A stretch of 64,000 nt of DNA from NCBI GenBank assembly GCA_900755035.1, contig CAAEEZ010000002.1:1-64000 (forward strand). The letters are read 5' to 3'. Below are positions 1-8,897 of the stretch, in pieces; within the stretch, counting starts at the first letter, position 1, and each line of letters starts with the position of its first letter. Both the position numbers and the translations under genes were made by a program. Origin of the DNA: Clostridia bacterium. GTDB lineage: Bacteria > Bacillota > Clostridia > Christensenellales > CAAEEZ01. A model generated the notes under the pieces. It saw only the letters and a program-made list of their open reading frames with translations. It was not told the origin of the DNA and searched no databases.

Positions 1-21
1 GAGTTTGCGAATATATTGAGC

Positions 22-84
22 ATATTGTAAAACAATCCCTCAGTCAGCCTAGCTGACAGCTCCCTTTACACAAGGGAGCCTTAT
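22..84. repeat. Dispersed double-hairpin repeat, copy 1
   Basis: A 63-bp element that recurs at 283-345 with only a few substitutions. It holds two hairpins: GTCAGC/GCTGAC (43-48 with 52-57) and GCTCCCTT/AAGGGAGC (59-66 with 72-79). No reading frame covers it. It looks like a dispersed palindromic intergenic repeat; whether it is mobile, a terminator or a processing site cannot be told from this window. Confidence 0.8.
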
Positions 85-282
85 TGGGTAATATTACAAA
101 TCTCTTTCTCATGGGAGCCTTGTTATTACTATCAAACTTTTTGACTATGCGAATAATATTTGATACGTATTAAAAAACACCTTACACGTGTAGACCTTTT
201 TGAACGTATTATAAAACTCTTTAAGCGGAGCCTTGTTAGGTACGTATCAAAACCTTTTGCTTATGGGAGTATCTTTTTATAC
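85..282. other. Intergenic stretch with decayed repeat fragments
   Basis: No gene is visible. Short fragments resembling the ends of the flanking repeats occur here, such as GGGAGCC or GGAGCC after CTCTTT-like tracts near 110-120 and 222-232, and again at 365-385. They suggest repeated insertion and decay of the same element family. No promoter or RNA could be supported. Confidence 0.45.
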
Positions 283-345
283 ATATTGTAAGACAATCCC
301 TCAGTCAGCTTGGCTGACAGCTCCCTTTACACAAGGGAGCCTTAT
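283..345. repeat. Dispersed double-hairpin repeat, copy 2
   Basis: Near-identical second copy of the element at 22-84, in the same orientation. The first hairpin is GTCAGC/GCTGAC (304-309 with 313-318) and the second is GCTCCCTT/AAGGGAGC (320-327 with 333-340). The loop of the first hairpin differs between copies while both stems are unchanged, which suggests selection or recent copying of the folded form. Confidence 0.8.
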
Positions 346-475
346 TTTGAACGTAATATAAAACTCTTTAATCGGGAAGCCGTATTTGATACGTACTATA
401 CAATTCTTTGTACAAATGGGGCTTTTAGTTGGTAGTAAAGTTTATTTGTGTTTTACAAATTTTTTGTAAAAATAA

Positions 476-509
476 TTGACACGGGGTATACACTATGTTA
501 TTATGTATA
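476..509 (+). promoter_or_regulatory. padR promoter with overlapping operator dyad
   Basis: TTGACA (476-481), 17-bp spacer, TATTAT (499-504). A perfect inverted repeat TATACA (487-492) / TGTATA (504-509), with 11 bp between the arms, spans the spacer and the -10 element. Such placement is expected for a repressor site; autoregulation by the PadR protein encoded next is the simplest reading. Confidence 0.75.
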
Positions 510-548
510 TAAACAGATTAGATACAAAACTAAGTTAGAGAGTGTGAA

Positions 549-875
549 ATGGCTATATCAAGTGATATGTTTAGAGGGCATACCGAAACTATGATACTGA
601 ATATCCTAATGCAAGGGGATAGTTACGGGTACGAAATAACTAAACAGATAAACGAAAAAAGCGAAGGCAACTATCAAATAAAGGACGCAACTATCTATAC
701 GGCGTTTAGGCGTATGGAAGAGGAAGGGCTGATTGAGACCTATTGGGGCGACGGATTTGGTGGCGCTAGGCGTAGATATTACAGAATAACTGCAAAAGGC
801 AGAAAGTATTACAAGGAAAAGCAAGAGGAATGGGAACTGTTGTCGAGAATATTGACAAACCTGATTTCTGGATAA
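549..875 (+). CDS. PadR family transcriptional regulator
   Basis: A 108-residue winged-helix regulator of the PadR family, the usual length for the short subfamily. The N-terminal part carries the family pattern (LNILMQGDSYGYEI), followed by the recognition helix (DATIYTAFRRMEEEGLI) and the wing (GGARRRYYRIT). It ends three bases before the ribosome-binding region of a HAAS-like membrane protein, the common genomic partner of PadR proteins. A dyad over the -10 element of its promoter points to autorepression. The inducing signal is unknown. Confidence 0.92.
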   Translation: MAISSDMFRGHTETMILNILMQGDSYGYEITKQINEKSEGNYQIKDATIYTAFRRMEEEGLIETYWGDGFGGARRRYYRITAKGRKYYKEKQEEWELLSRILTNLISG

Positions 876-884
876 GAGGTGTAT

Positions 885-1763
885 ATGAAAAAGGAATTTA
901 ACGTATTTGACGAAATTAGCAAAAAAGTAGCAAAAGTATTTTTGTTTTGCCCAAGAACAGAGGAAATGAAGGACTACAAGGACGAGGTGCTAGGCACTAT
1001 TATGGACAAGTACAACGACCTTGTTTCTAACGGAATGAGCGAAAAAGAGGCGTTCAAAACCTGTTGCGACAGCATAGAGCAGTACTACGATAAGGACGTC
1101 GTTAAGCAACTTGAACAAGTGAAAGGCAAAAAGTCTAACGAGAAAATGACCAAAGAAGTGGTAAAAATGGTGGTATGGGGCGCATTAACCTACCTTGCCC
1201 TAACGCTAGTCGTATTCTTCTCGCTAGGTATATCCACGGTTGGCTGGGCAAACGCATCCTACGTGATAATTGCAGCAGTTGGCTTGCCGATAGTTGCAGG
1301 TATTTTAGTGGCAATCTTAAAGGCAAGGGCGCACAGTACCTACGCAATAAACAGGTTTACGATATGGCTGTCGGGTATGTTTTTGGTAACGGTAGTGTAT
1401 ATAGTAGTGTCGCTTGCATTACATTACAGCGGTCAATTTAACTACGTGGTAGATAACGAAGTAACGTCGGTGTGGGCAATCACTTGGGTAACCTTTATAA
1501 TAGGGCTTGTGGTTGTGGATATCTTCGACCTAAGGTACAGAATGAGAGCAAAAAAGAGAATTTACTCGGCTTTCGACGCATTTATGCTATCAACCTTTAT
1601 CACCTTGTCGGTATACCTAACTACCTCTATCGTAATGGATATAGCAGTTGGAAAACCTATTTGGGCACAAAGTTGGATAATCTTGTTTGCAGGCATTTTG
1701 GTATATATGCTAATGATGTTTATAAGGCAAATATTAAAGGTATCTAAGGCTAAAAAAGCATAG
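885..1763 (+). CDS. HAAS-like signalling domain membrane protein
   Basis: About 292 residues. The first 80 are soluble and helical, with a pattern (MDKYNDLVSNGMSEKEAF) like the HAAS/DUF1700 domain that is known to accompany PadR regulators. Six to seven hydrophobic segments follow, and a basic tail ends the protein. I place the start at ATG 885, five bases after AGAGG; a GTG six bases upstream overlaps that Shine-Dalgarno and is less likely. It is co-transcribed with the PadR gene and may sense membrane state or antagonise the regulator. That role is inferred from the pairing only. Confidence 0.75.
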   Translation: MKKEFNVFDEISKKVAKVFLFCPRTEEMKDYKDEVLGTIMDKYNDLVSNGMSEKEAFKTCCDSIEQYYDKDVVKQLEQVKGKKSNEKMTKEVVKMVVWGALTYLALTLVVFFSLGISTVGWANASYVIIAAVGLPIVAGILVAILKARAHSTYAINRFTIWLSGMFLVTVVYIVVSLALHYSGQFNYVVDNEVTSVWAITWVTFIIGLVVVDIFDLRYRMRAKKRIYSAFDAFMLSTFITLSVYLTTSIVMDIAVGKPIWAQSWIILFAGILVYMLMMFIRQILKVSKAKKA

Positions 1764-1784
1764 CCTAAAATAAATACGAAAAAG

Positions 1785-1807
1785 ACGCAACTTCGGTTGC
1801 GTTTTTT
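1785..1807 (+). terminator. Intrinsic terminator of the padR operon
   Basis: ACGCAAC, TTCG loop, GTTGCGT, then a run of six T. It lies 22 bp after the membrane-protein stop. Confidence 0.93.
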
Positions 1808-1867
1808 ATTTTCTAGAAAGATTTATGTAAAATTCTAGTAATATTTTTGCCAAAATGGGTTATGTTA

Positions 1868-1896
1868 TTTACAAAGTAGTATTTTTTTAATATAAT
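1868..1896 (+). promoter_or_regulatory. Promoter of the GPH transporter operon
   Basis: TTTACA (1868-1873), exactly 17 bp, TATAAT (1891-1896). The start codon lies 39 bp downstream of the -10 element with AAGGA in between. Confidence 0.75.
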
Positions 1897-1935
1897 ATAA
1901 TAGTCAAAATACTTTTACTACAAGGAATAGAGATT

Positions 1936-3495
1936 ATGAGTAAAAAAGAGAAAAAACCAAAGTACGTGGCAAAGCCAGAAGATAGGGTTTCTACAAAAGA
2001 GGCGATTATCTACGGCGCTGCTGACATATTTGGCGGTGGACAAGCAGCGTTTTTATCGGTAATACTACTAGCGTTTTTTACGAATATTATCGGTATAGAG
2101 GCGGCTATTGCATCAACGATTATCACCGTATCTAAGTTGTGGGACGCAATCTCCGACACGGGTATGGGTCTAATTAGCGACAATACTAGGTGGAGTAAAC
2201 TAGGTAGAAGAAGACCGTATATGATTATCGGCGGTATTCTTATTCCGTTTGGTCTTGCCTTTCTATTTGCGCCTATTCAAGGGTTTGGCGCTGAAAGTAA
2301 AATAGTATGGATGGTATTTGCGTATATAATTTATTGTACTATCAGTACCGTATCGCAAGTGCCGTTTATGAGTATGGCTTCGGATATCTCGATGGATTAC
2401 AGAGAGAGAAACAAGGCTAATACCTACAAACTTTTGTTCGATATTATCTCGGGCGGACTACTATACCTTATCCCAAGTCTTATTTGGGGACAAGTATCTA
2501 AGGGCGCAATGGAATATATTGATTTCTATTTCGTAATCGTGTTCGGCTTTGGCTTGTTCTTTGGTATTCCACTAATCGTTGCGGGCTTAATGGTAAAGGA
2601 AAGAGCACCGTTCGACCGCACGGTAAAAGCAAAATTCAAGTGGAAAGACTATTTTGCAGGGCTTAAAGTTAAATCTTATATGCACCATATAGTTATGTAC
2701 GTTACGGCGTTTTTGACTATGGATATAGTATCGGCTCTTGCAATTTACTATACGGACTATATCGGCGACCACTCGGGACTAATTAACGGTACGGGTGCAA
2801 TGCTATTCCCAGGTGCTCCTGGCTTTTTGGGTAAAATAGAGATGGGCTCTATGTGGGTAATTATGCCTATGATGGTGTTTGCTGCCGTTGGTATCGTTAT
2901 TGCATACGTATTAAAGGCAAAATTCTCCAAGCAAGTTGCGTATAGGACGCTATTACCACTGTACGTAATAGGCGCAATACTACTTGCAATTTACGACCCA
3001 AGGTGGAATATGCCTTATCTAATACCTATTTTCTCGGGTATTATGGGCTTAGGTTTTGCAGGCGCACAATCAATGCCGTGGCTTATCTTCCCAGATACCG
3101 TGGACGTTGCCGAACTAAAACTAGGATATCGTCCTACTGCTAATATGAGTGGCGTTATGACCTTTGCAAGAAAGGCGGCTACTGCGTTTGGCGTAGGTAT
3201 GGTTGGTTGGGTATTGTCGGGCGCAGGTTTCGTGCCGTCGGTAAAAGTGCCTGGTCAAGAGGAGCAATTCTTTGCTCAACCTGATAGCGTATATATTGCA
3301 ATAAGGGTATTTTTGGCTGTTACGGTTGCCGTACTACTTACTATCGGCTTTATCGCTGCCGTAAGATACAAGGTTACCGATAAAAAACTTGAAAGAATAC
3401 GTTATTTTGTAGATAAGAGAAACGAAGTTGGCGTAGAAGGCTTTACCGAGGAGGAAAAAGCCGAGTACGATAAACTTGTAAAAGAGTTGTGCTAA
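1936..3495 (+). CDS. GPH-type sugar:cation symporter (MFS)
   Basis: A 519-residue polytopic membrane protein with about 12 hydrophobic segments and the glycoside-pentoside-hexuronide (MelB-like) signature. An early DAISDTGMG-type motif is followed by a basic loop (RWSKLGRRRPYM), and SMASDISMDYRERNK sits near residue 150. The family couples sugar uptake to Na+ or H+. The substrate cannot be read from sequence. It forms a two-gene operon with a metallophosphoesterase starting 9 bp downstream. The acidic and basic C-terminal 40 residues form a cytoplasmic tail. Confidence 0.88.
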   Translation: MSKKEKKPKYVAKPEDRVSTKEAIIYGAADIFGGGQAAFLSVILLAFFTNIIGIEAAIASTIITVSKLWDAISDTGMGLISDNTRWSKLGRRRPYMIIGGILIPFGLAFLFAPIQGFGAESKIVWMVFAYIIYCTISTVSQVPFMSMASDISMDYRERNKANTYKLLFDIISGGLLYLIPSLIWGQVSKGAMEYIDFYFVIVFGFGLFFGIPLIVAGLMVKERAPFDRTVKAKFKWKDYFAGLKVKSYMHHIVMYVTAFLTMDIVSALAIYYTDYIGDHSGLINGTGAMLFPGAPGFLGKIEMGSMWVIMPMMVFAAVGIVIAYVLKAKFSKQVAYRTLLPLYVIGAILLAIYDPRWNMPYLIPIFSGIMGLGFAGAQSMPWLIFPDTVDVAELKLGYRPTANMSGVMTFARKAATAFGVGMVGWVLSGAGFVPSVKVPGQEEQFFAQPDSVYIAIRVFLAVTVAVLLTIGFIAAVRYKVTDKKLERIRYFVDKRNEVGVEGFTEEEKAEYDKLVKELC

Positions 3496-3504
3496 GAGGA
3501 TAAT

Positions 3505-4554
3505 ATGGAAAAATTAGTGGCAAAACCCGTGGAAAATAAAGGATTGAAGCCTTATCTTGACAAGGACGGATATTACGTTTTTGACAAAAAGAAGGGCGAA
3601 GATTTTAGGATATTGCAACTTACCGACCTACATTACGGCGGTAGCGTATTTACGAAAAAGAAAGACGCTTATTGCAAAAACCTTATTATCACTATCGTAG
3701 AGAAGGCAAAACCCGACTTAATAGTGGTAACGGGCGATATGATTTTCCCTATCCCCGTAATAGGCGGTACGATAAACAACAAAAAGGCAACCGAAGATAT
3801 TTGCAAACTTTTTGATAGTTTTCAAATTCCGTGGGCGGTTGTGTACGGCAATCACGACGTAGAGCCTATCGCTTTGTATCGCAAGCCTACGTTGTCTAGC
3901 GTGTACGAAAATGCAGAGTACTGCTTGTTCCAAAAGGGCAAGGAAGAACTGTCGGGCGAAGGCAACTACTTAATCAAGGTGAAAAACGAGGACGGCAGTA
4001 TCAACAACGCACTTATGATGATAGACAGCAATATGTATATCGAAAAGGGACTAGCAAGTTTTTATTCGGGCTTTGACAATATCCACGACGACCAAATAGA
4101 GTGGTATAAGGACGAGATAAATAAACTTGGCGGTGCTGATAAAGTAAAGTCGCTTGCATTTTTCCATATCCCCGTAAACGAGTTTAAGGAGGCTTGGAAA
4201 AAGTACACCAGAAACGGCGGAGATAGCGAAGTGAAGTGGTATCTTGGCGAAGTTGGCGAAACTAACGACTACTTCGGCGTGCCAAAATTCAAGGGTAATT
4301 TCTTTGAAGAGATGGTAAAGTTTGGTAGTTGCAAGGGTATGTTTATGGGGCACGACCACCTAAATACCGTATCGCTAGAATATAAGGGCATTAGGCTTAC
4401 CTACGGTATGAGCGTGGACTATCTTGCATACAGAAAGATTATGAAGTGGTCTTCTCAGCGTGGCGGTACGATAATCAGCATAAAGGACGACGGTAGTTTT
4501 GACGTGGACCTTATGCCGTTAGACGAAGTTGCGCCTTCGCTAAACAAGGAATAA
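3505..4554 (+). CDS. Calcineurin-like metallophosphoesterase
   Basis: A 349-residue metallophosphoesterase with the metal-binding blocks in order: LTDLHYGG, VTGDMIFP, YGNHDVE, FFHIP and MGHDHLN. These give the dinuclear metal site of the calcineurin-like fold. There is no signal peptide, so it should be cytoplasmic. It probably acts on a phosphoester related to the compound imported by the preceding symporter, with which it shares a transcript; the substrate is not identifiable. Similar stand-alone enzymes are phosphodiesterases on small molecules. Confidence 0.88.
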   Translation: MEKLVAKPVENKGLKPYLDKDGYYVFDKKKGEDFRILQLTDLHYGGSVFTKKKDAYCKNLIITIVEKAKPDLIVVTGDMIFPIPVIGGTINNKKATEDICKLFDSFQIPWAVVYGNHDVEPIALYRKPTLSSVYENAEYCLFQKGKEELSGEGNYLIKVKNEDGSINNALMMIDSNMYIEKGLASFYSGFDNIHDDQIEWYKDEINKLGGADKVKSLAFFHIPVNEFKEAWKKYTRNGGDSEVKWYLGEVGETNDYFGVPKFKGNFFEEMVKFGSCKGMFMGHDHLNTVSLEYKGIRLTYGMSVDYLAYRKIMKWSSQRGGTIISIKDDGSFDVDLMPLDEVAPSLNKE

Positions 4555-4578
4555 ACTAACTTTTACAAATAAACGAAT

Positions 4579-4604
4579 AAGGACGCATCTAGCGTCCTTT
4601 TTTA
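4579..4604 (+). terminator. Intrinsic terminator after the phosphoesterase
   Basis: AAGGACGC, five-base loop ATCTA, GCGTCCTT, then a T-rich run. Confidence 0.93.
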
Positions 4605-4820
4605 CTTGCTTAACGCATTTTAGATGCTGTTAGCCTAGTTTTGAAAAATAAAAACGAAAATTGTTAGGCGAAAAGATTGGTGTTTTTGCTATGATTATCT
4701 TAGCGTAATATAGTTATAAATATTCTTAGTAGAATACGGTTTGAAAAATTTTTTTGAAAAATAAATATTTTACCTTAAAACGCTAGCGTTTAACGGGATA
4801 TATGTGCTATATTATAAGTG

Positions 4821-4914
4821 TACTTACGACTGACGGATAAGTAGACAAACTACACGGGAGTAAGTATGGATTGGCCGACCGTCTGGGCAGAGATGCTTTA
4901 GGACGGTATTTTTT
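4821..4914 (+). promoter_or_regulatory. ZTP (pfl-type) riboswitch with terminator
   Basis: The leader of pflB carries the conserved pieces of the pfl/ZTP riboswitch. A basal stem TACTTA/TAAGTA (4821-4826 with 4861-4866) encloses CGACTGACGG and ACGGGAG, and is followed by GGCCGACCGTCTGGGCA. The 3' domain overlaps a terminator stem ACCGTC/GACGGT (4878-4883 with 4902-4907) followed by T-rich sequence, the usual expression platform. ZTP binding should prevent termination and switch on pflB. A -10 like TATTAT (4810-4815) lies just upstream. Class membership is from recall of the consensus. Confidence 0.88.
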
Positions 4915-4932
4915 ATTTTATAGGAGAGAAAA

Positions 4933-7158
4933 ATGAAAGAGTGGTATGATTTTTTGGGTACAAAATGGCAAGATTCTATTGACGTTAGGGATTTTATCGT
5001 AGATAACTTTGCCTACTACGACGGCGACGAAAGTTTTTTGCAAAAACCAACCGATAGAACGCTAAGAGTTTTGGATAAAGTAAACGAACTAATCAAAAAA
5101 GAAGCCGAAAAAGGTGGTGTTTTGGACGTAGATACCGAAACGGTTTCCTCAATACTTTCTTTTAGACCCGGATATATAGATAAAGAGGACGATATTATCG
5201 TAGGCTTGCAAACCGACGCTCCGTTAAAAAGAGCGGTAGTACCTTTCGGTGGCATTAGAATGAGCGAGCAAGCGTGCATTGCGTACGGCTACAAACTATC
5301 GGACAAAGTTAAGGACGAGTTTAAGTATAGAACTACTCATAACGACGGCGTGTTTAACGTTTATCCCGACGAAACTAAAAGGGCAAGACACGTTGGACTA
5401 ATTACGGGCTTACCTGATACTTATTCTCGTGGCAGAATCATAGGCGACTATCGTAGAATTGCCTTGTACGGTATGGATAGGCTAATCGAGGAAAAACTAA
5501 ACGACAAGCGTGAACTTCAAAAGAAGGCAATGTGCGAGGAAAATATCCGTCAAATAGAGGAACTTCACAAGCAACTAAGTTTTATGCACCAATTAAAAGA
5601 TATGGCAAAGGAGTACGGATACGATATTTCAAAGCCTGCTAAAAACGCAAAAGAGGCTGTTCAATGGCTATACTTTGGATATCTTGGCGCAGTAAAGGAA
5701 CAAAACGGCGCAGCAAACAGCATAGGCAGAATAATCACTTTCTTGGATATATACTTTGAAAGAGATTTAAGAAACGGCGTACTTACCGAGAAAGAGGCGC
5801 AAGAGATTATGGACGATTTCGTGCTAAAACTACGTCTTGTTCGCCACCTACGTATACCTGAGTACAACGAACTATTTGCTGGCGACCCTACTTGGGTAAC
5901 TACGTCTGACGCAGGTTTAACTTTGGACGGCAAGCCTATGGTAACGAAAAATAGTTATAGATTACTAAATACTTTGTATAACCTTGGCAGTTGTTCAGAG
6001 CCTAATATAACGATATTGTGGAGCGAAAAATTACCACAAAAGTACAAAGAATTTTGCGCAAAAGTAAGCATAGATACCGATTCTATTCAGTACGAGAACG
6101 ACGACTTGATGAGGGGTATTTACGGCGACGATTATTCTATTGCTTGCTGTGTATCTGCTATGAAAACGGGCAAACAAATGCAATACTTCGGCGCAAGGTG
6201 TAACCTTGCTAAAACTTTGCTACTTGCCCTTAACGGTGGAAAGGACGAGATACAAAACATACAAGTAGGTCCTGAAAGTGTGCCTTTTGAAGAGGGATTA
6301 CTTGACTACGATAAGGTGCTTGCATCTTACGACAAATACTCCGAGTGGATTGCTAATTTGTACGTAAATACTATGAATATTATCCACTTTATGCACGACA
6401 AATACGCTTACGAAAGACTAATGATGAGCCTTCACGATACCAATGTTGAAAGACTAATGGCGTTTGGCGTATCGGGATTTAGCGTGCTTGTAGATAGTTT
6501 GTCGGCAATTAAATACGCAAAAGTGTACGCTAAAAAGGACGAAAGGGGCATTATATCCGATTTCGAAATAGTTGGTGATTTCCCTAAATTCGGCAACGAC
6601 GACGATAGAGTAGACGATATTGCAAAATTCGTAATAGAAGATTTTTATCAAAAACTTTGCAAAGTGCCTACTTATAGAAACGCAAAACACACGCTAAGCA
6701 TTTTGACTATTACCTCTAACGTTGTATACGGCAAAAAGACGGGCTCTACCCCTGACGGAAGAAAGAAAGGCGAGCCGTTTGCTCCGGGCGCAAACCCAAT
6801 GCACGGTAGAGATTGTTGTGGTGCTGTTGCAAGCCTATCTAGCGTTGCAAAACTAAATTACGACCATTGCCGTGATGGTATTTCGAATACTTTTTCGATA
6901 GAACAAGGCACTCTTGGCAAAACCGAAGAAGAGCAAAAACAAGCGTTAGTTGGTTTGCTTGACGGATATTTTGCAGATAAAGCACATCACTTAAACGTAA
7001 ACGTTATCAGCCGTGATATGCTAATAGACGCTATGAATAATAGGTGGAAGTATCCAAACCTTACTATAAGAGTAAGTGGATACGCCGTAAACTTCAATAG
7101 ACTAAGCGAGGAGCAACAAAGGGAAGTTATATCAAGGACTTACCACAAGGCGCTATAA
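4933..7158 (+). CDS. pflB: Formate C-acetyltransferase (pyruvate formate-lyase)
   Basis: A 741-residue glycyl-radical enzyme that converts pyruvate and CoA to acetyl-CoA and formate without oxygen. The adjacent catalytic cysteines are visible at 405-406 (SIACCVSAM). The radical glycine is Gly716 in IRVSGYAVNF near the C-terminus. Length agrees with the family (about 740-760). AGGAG sits just upstream of the ATG. Expression appears to be set by the ZTP riboswitch in its leader, which links formate supply to one-carbon demand for purine synthesis. The stop overlaps the pflA start by one base. Confidence 0.97.
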   Translation: MKEWYDFLGTKWQDSIDVRDFIVDNFAYYDGDESFLQKPTDRTLRVLDKVNELIKKEAEKGGVLDVDTETVSSILSFRPGYIDKEDDIIVGLQTDAPLKRAVVPFGGIRMSEQACIAYGYKLSDKVKDEFKYRTTHNDGVFNVYPDETKRARHVGLITGLPDTYSRGRIIGDYRRIALYGMDRLIEEKLNDKRELQKKAMCEENIRQIEELHKQLSFMHQLKDMAKEYGYDISKPAKNAKEAVQWLYFGYLGAVKEQNGAANSIGRIITFLDIYFERDLRNGVLTEKEAQEIMDDFVLKLRLVRHLRIPEYNELFAGDPTWVTTSDAGLTLDGKPMVTKNSYRLLNTLYNLGSCSEPNITILWSEKLPQKYKEFCAKVSIDTDSIQYENDDLMRGIYGDDYSIACCVSAMKTGKQMQYFGARCNLAKTLLLALNGGKDEIQNIQVGPESVPFEEGLLDYDKVLASYDKYSEWIANLYVNTMNIIHFMHDKYAYERLMMSLHDTNVERLMAFGVSGFSVLVDSLSAIKYAKVYAKKDERGIISDFEIVGDFPKFGNDDDRVDDIAKFVIEDFYQKLCKVPTYRNAKHTLSILTITSNVVYGKKTGSTPDGRKKGEPFAPGANPMHGRDCCGAVASLSSVAKLNYDHCRDGISNTFSIEQGTLGKTEEEQKQALVGLLDGYFADKAHHLNVNVISRDMLIDAMNNRWKYPNLTIRVSGYAVNFNRLSEEQQREVISRTYHKAL

Positions 7159-7868
7159 TGGAAGGCTACGTTCATTCCTACGAAACTTTTGCTACGCTTG
7201 ACGGTGGTGGTATTCGTGGTATGGTATTTTTGTCGGGTTGTAAATATCGTTGTGCATATTGTCATAACCCAGATACGTGGCAAACGCAAGGCACGAAAAC
7301 TACTAGCGACGAGGTCGTAAAAAAACTGAGTAGGTACAAAAATTATTACAAAAACGGTGGTATTACTATAAGTGGCGGAGAACCTTTGCTGCAAAGCGAG
7401 TTTACCCTAGAACTTGTAAAAGGGTTTAGGCAAAACGGCTTGCACGTTGCAATAGATACTAGCGCTTGCGTTATTCCTAGAAACGTAAAAGAGATATTAT
7501 CACAGGTAAATCTCGTTATACTAGACTTGAAATTTTACGACGAAAAGGGGTATAATGAGTATTGCAAGGGCAGTATACAAACCGTTACCGATATGATAGA
7601 CCTAGTAAACGAGATGGGCGTAGAAGTTTTGCTTAGAACCGTGGTAGTGCCTACTATAAACGATAAAAAAAGCGATATGGATAGGTACGTAGAAATTGCA
7701 AAAACGGTGAAAAATCTAAAAAAATACGAACTACTTGGCTACCACACGCTTGGGGTGGATAAGTACGCTAAACTTGGGCTTTCGTACAGCCTTGACAAAG
7801 TGCCTAGTATGGATAAAGATTTGCTTGCTGAGTTACAAAAATACGTGGATGGAAAATTAAATGAGTAG
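7158..7868 (+). CDS. pflA: Pyruvate formate-lyase activating enzyme
   Basis: A 236-residue radical SAM enzyme with the canonical CX3CX2C cluster at Cys28, Cys32 and Cys35 (CKYRCAYC). A glycine-rich segment (ISGGEPLLQ) binds the SAM amino group. It abstracts hydrogen from Gly716 of PflB to create the glycyl radical. The ATG overlaps the last base of pflB, so the two are translationally coupled. Length is typical (about 240). It ends by overlapping birA by eight bases. Confidence 0.96.
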   Translation: MEGYVHSYETFATLDGGGIRGMVFLSGCKYRCAYCHNPDTWQTQGTKTTSDEVVKKLSRYKNYYKNGGITISGGEPLLQSEFTLELVKGFRQNGLHVAIDTSACVIPRNVKEILSQVNLVILDLKFYDEKGYNEYCKGSIQTVTDMIDLVNEMGVEVLLRTVVVPTINDKKSDMDRYVEIAKTVKNLKKYELLGYHTLGVDKYAKLGLSYSLDKVPSMDKDLLAELQKYVDGKLNE

Positions 7869-8805
7869 CGTAAAAGATAAAGTACTAAAAGTGCTAGAAA
7901 AAGGTAGGGGCGAATATTTCTCGGGCGAAAATTTGGCAAAGGAAATAGGCGTGTCTAGAACTAGCGTGAATAAGGCGATTAAAACGCTTGAATTAGACGG
8001 GTACGAAATAGACGCAGTAACCAACAAAGGATACAGTCTAGTTGGTGGCGATATTCTTAGCGAAACGTCGGTAAGATGTTATTTACCCGAAAAATACGAA
8101 AGTATCAAAATCAACTTTTTCAAAAGTACGGATAGCACGAATAACGAGGCTAAGCGAGTAATATATCAGGAAGAAAAACCATCGGTATTTTTAGCCGACG
8201 AACAAACGGGTGGTCGTGGTAGACTAGGTAGAACCTTTTATTCGCCAAGTGGAGAAAGCATATATCTTAGTTTGCTTGTAAAACCTAATACGAATATGGG
8301 GTTAAAAATTACCTCGTACGTAGCGGTGGCAGTATGCCGTGCGATAGAAAGCTTAACGAGCAAAAAGACCGAAATAAAATGGGTGAACGATATATTTTGT
8401 GATGGCAAAAAGGTGTCGGGTATTTTGTGCGAAGGCGTATCGGGGTTTGAGAGTAACGAAATAGACGCAGTCGTAATCGGCGTAGGAATAAATTGCCACG
8501 TAAAATTTACGGGCGAATTAGAAAGTATTGCAGGTAACGTTTTAGAGGATACTACCGTAACTAGAAGCGAACTTGCAGCAAAAGTAATTACGGATATTTT
8601 GGATATTCTAGAAGAACTAGATAACGACAAAGTTATGGACGAGTATCGCAAAAAGTCTATGGTGCTTAGTAAAGAGATACGCTACTTGGAAATGGATAAG
8701 TGGCACGAAGGCGTGGTTACGAATATACTTAACGACAGTAGTTTAGAGATAAACAACGGCGAAAAAATTATAAATTCCGGTGAAGTAACGGTAAGAAAAA
8801 AGTAG
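7861..8805 (+). CDS. birA: Biotin-protein ligase / biotin repressor BirA
   Basis: A 314-residue bifunctional BirA. The N-terminal winged helix (ENLAKEIGVSRTSVNKAI) binds DNA. The catalytic core has the biotinyl-AMP loop GGRGRLGR, the KWVNDI motif and GKKVSGILCE, and a small SH3-like C-terminal domain follows. It attaches biotin to carboxylase carrier proteins and can repress biotin genes. No biotin synthesis or transport gene is nearby. The start overlaps the end of pflA, so it is expressed from the pfl transcript. Confidence 0.94.
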   Translation: MSSVKDKVLKVLEKGRGEYFSGENLAKEIGVSRTSVNKAIKTLELDGYEIDAVTNKGYSLVGGDILSETSVRCYLPEKYESIKINFFKSTDSTNNEAKRVIYQEEKPSVFLADEQTGGRGRLGRTFYSPSGESIYLSLLVKPNTNMGLKITSYVAVAVCRAIESLTSKKTEIKWVNDIFCDGKKVSGILCEGVSGFESNEIDAVVIGVGINCHVKFTGELESIAGNVLEDTTVTRSELAAKVITDILDILEELDNDKVMDEYRKKSMVLSKEIRYLEMDKWHEGVVTNILNDSSLEINNGEKIINSGEVTVRKK

Positions 8806-8897
8806 TAATTATTGCAAAACGAAAAAATAATTAGAAAACGATATAAATATAAAAACGATACAAAGTAAAAGACAAATAATCGGGTATTTGAGATAAT

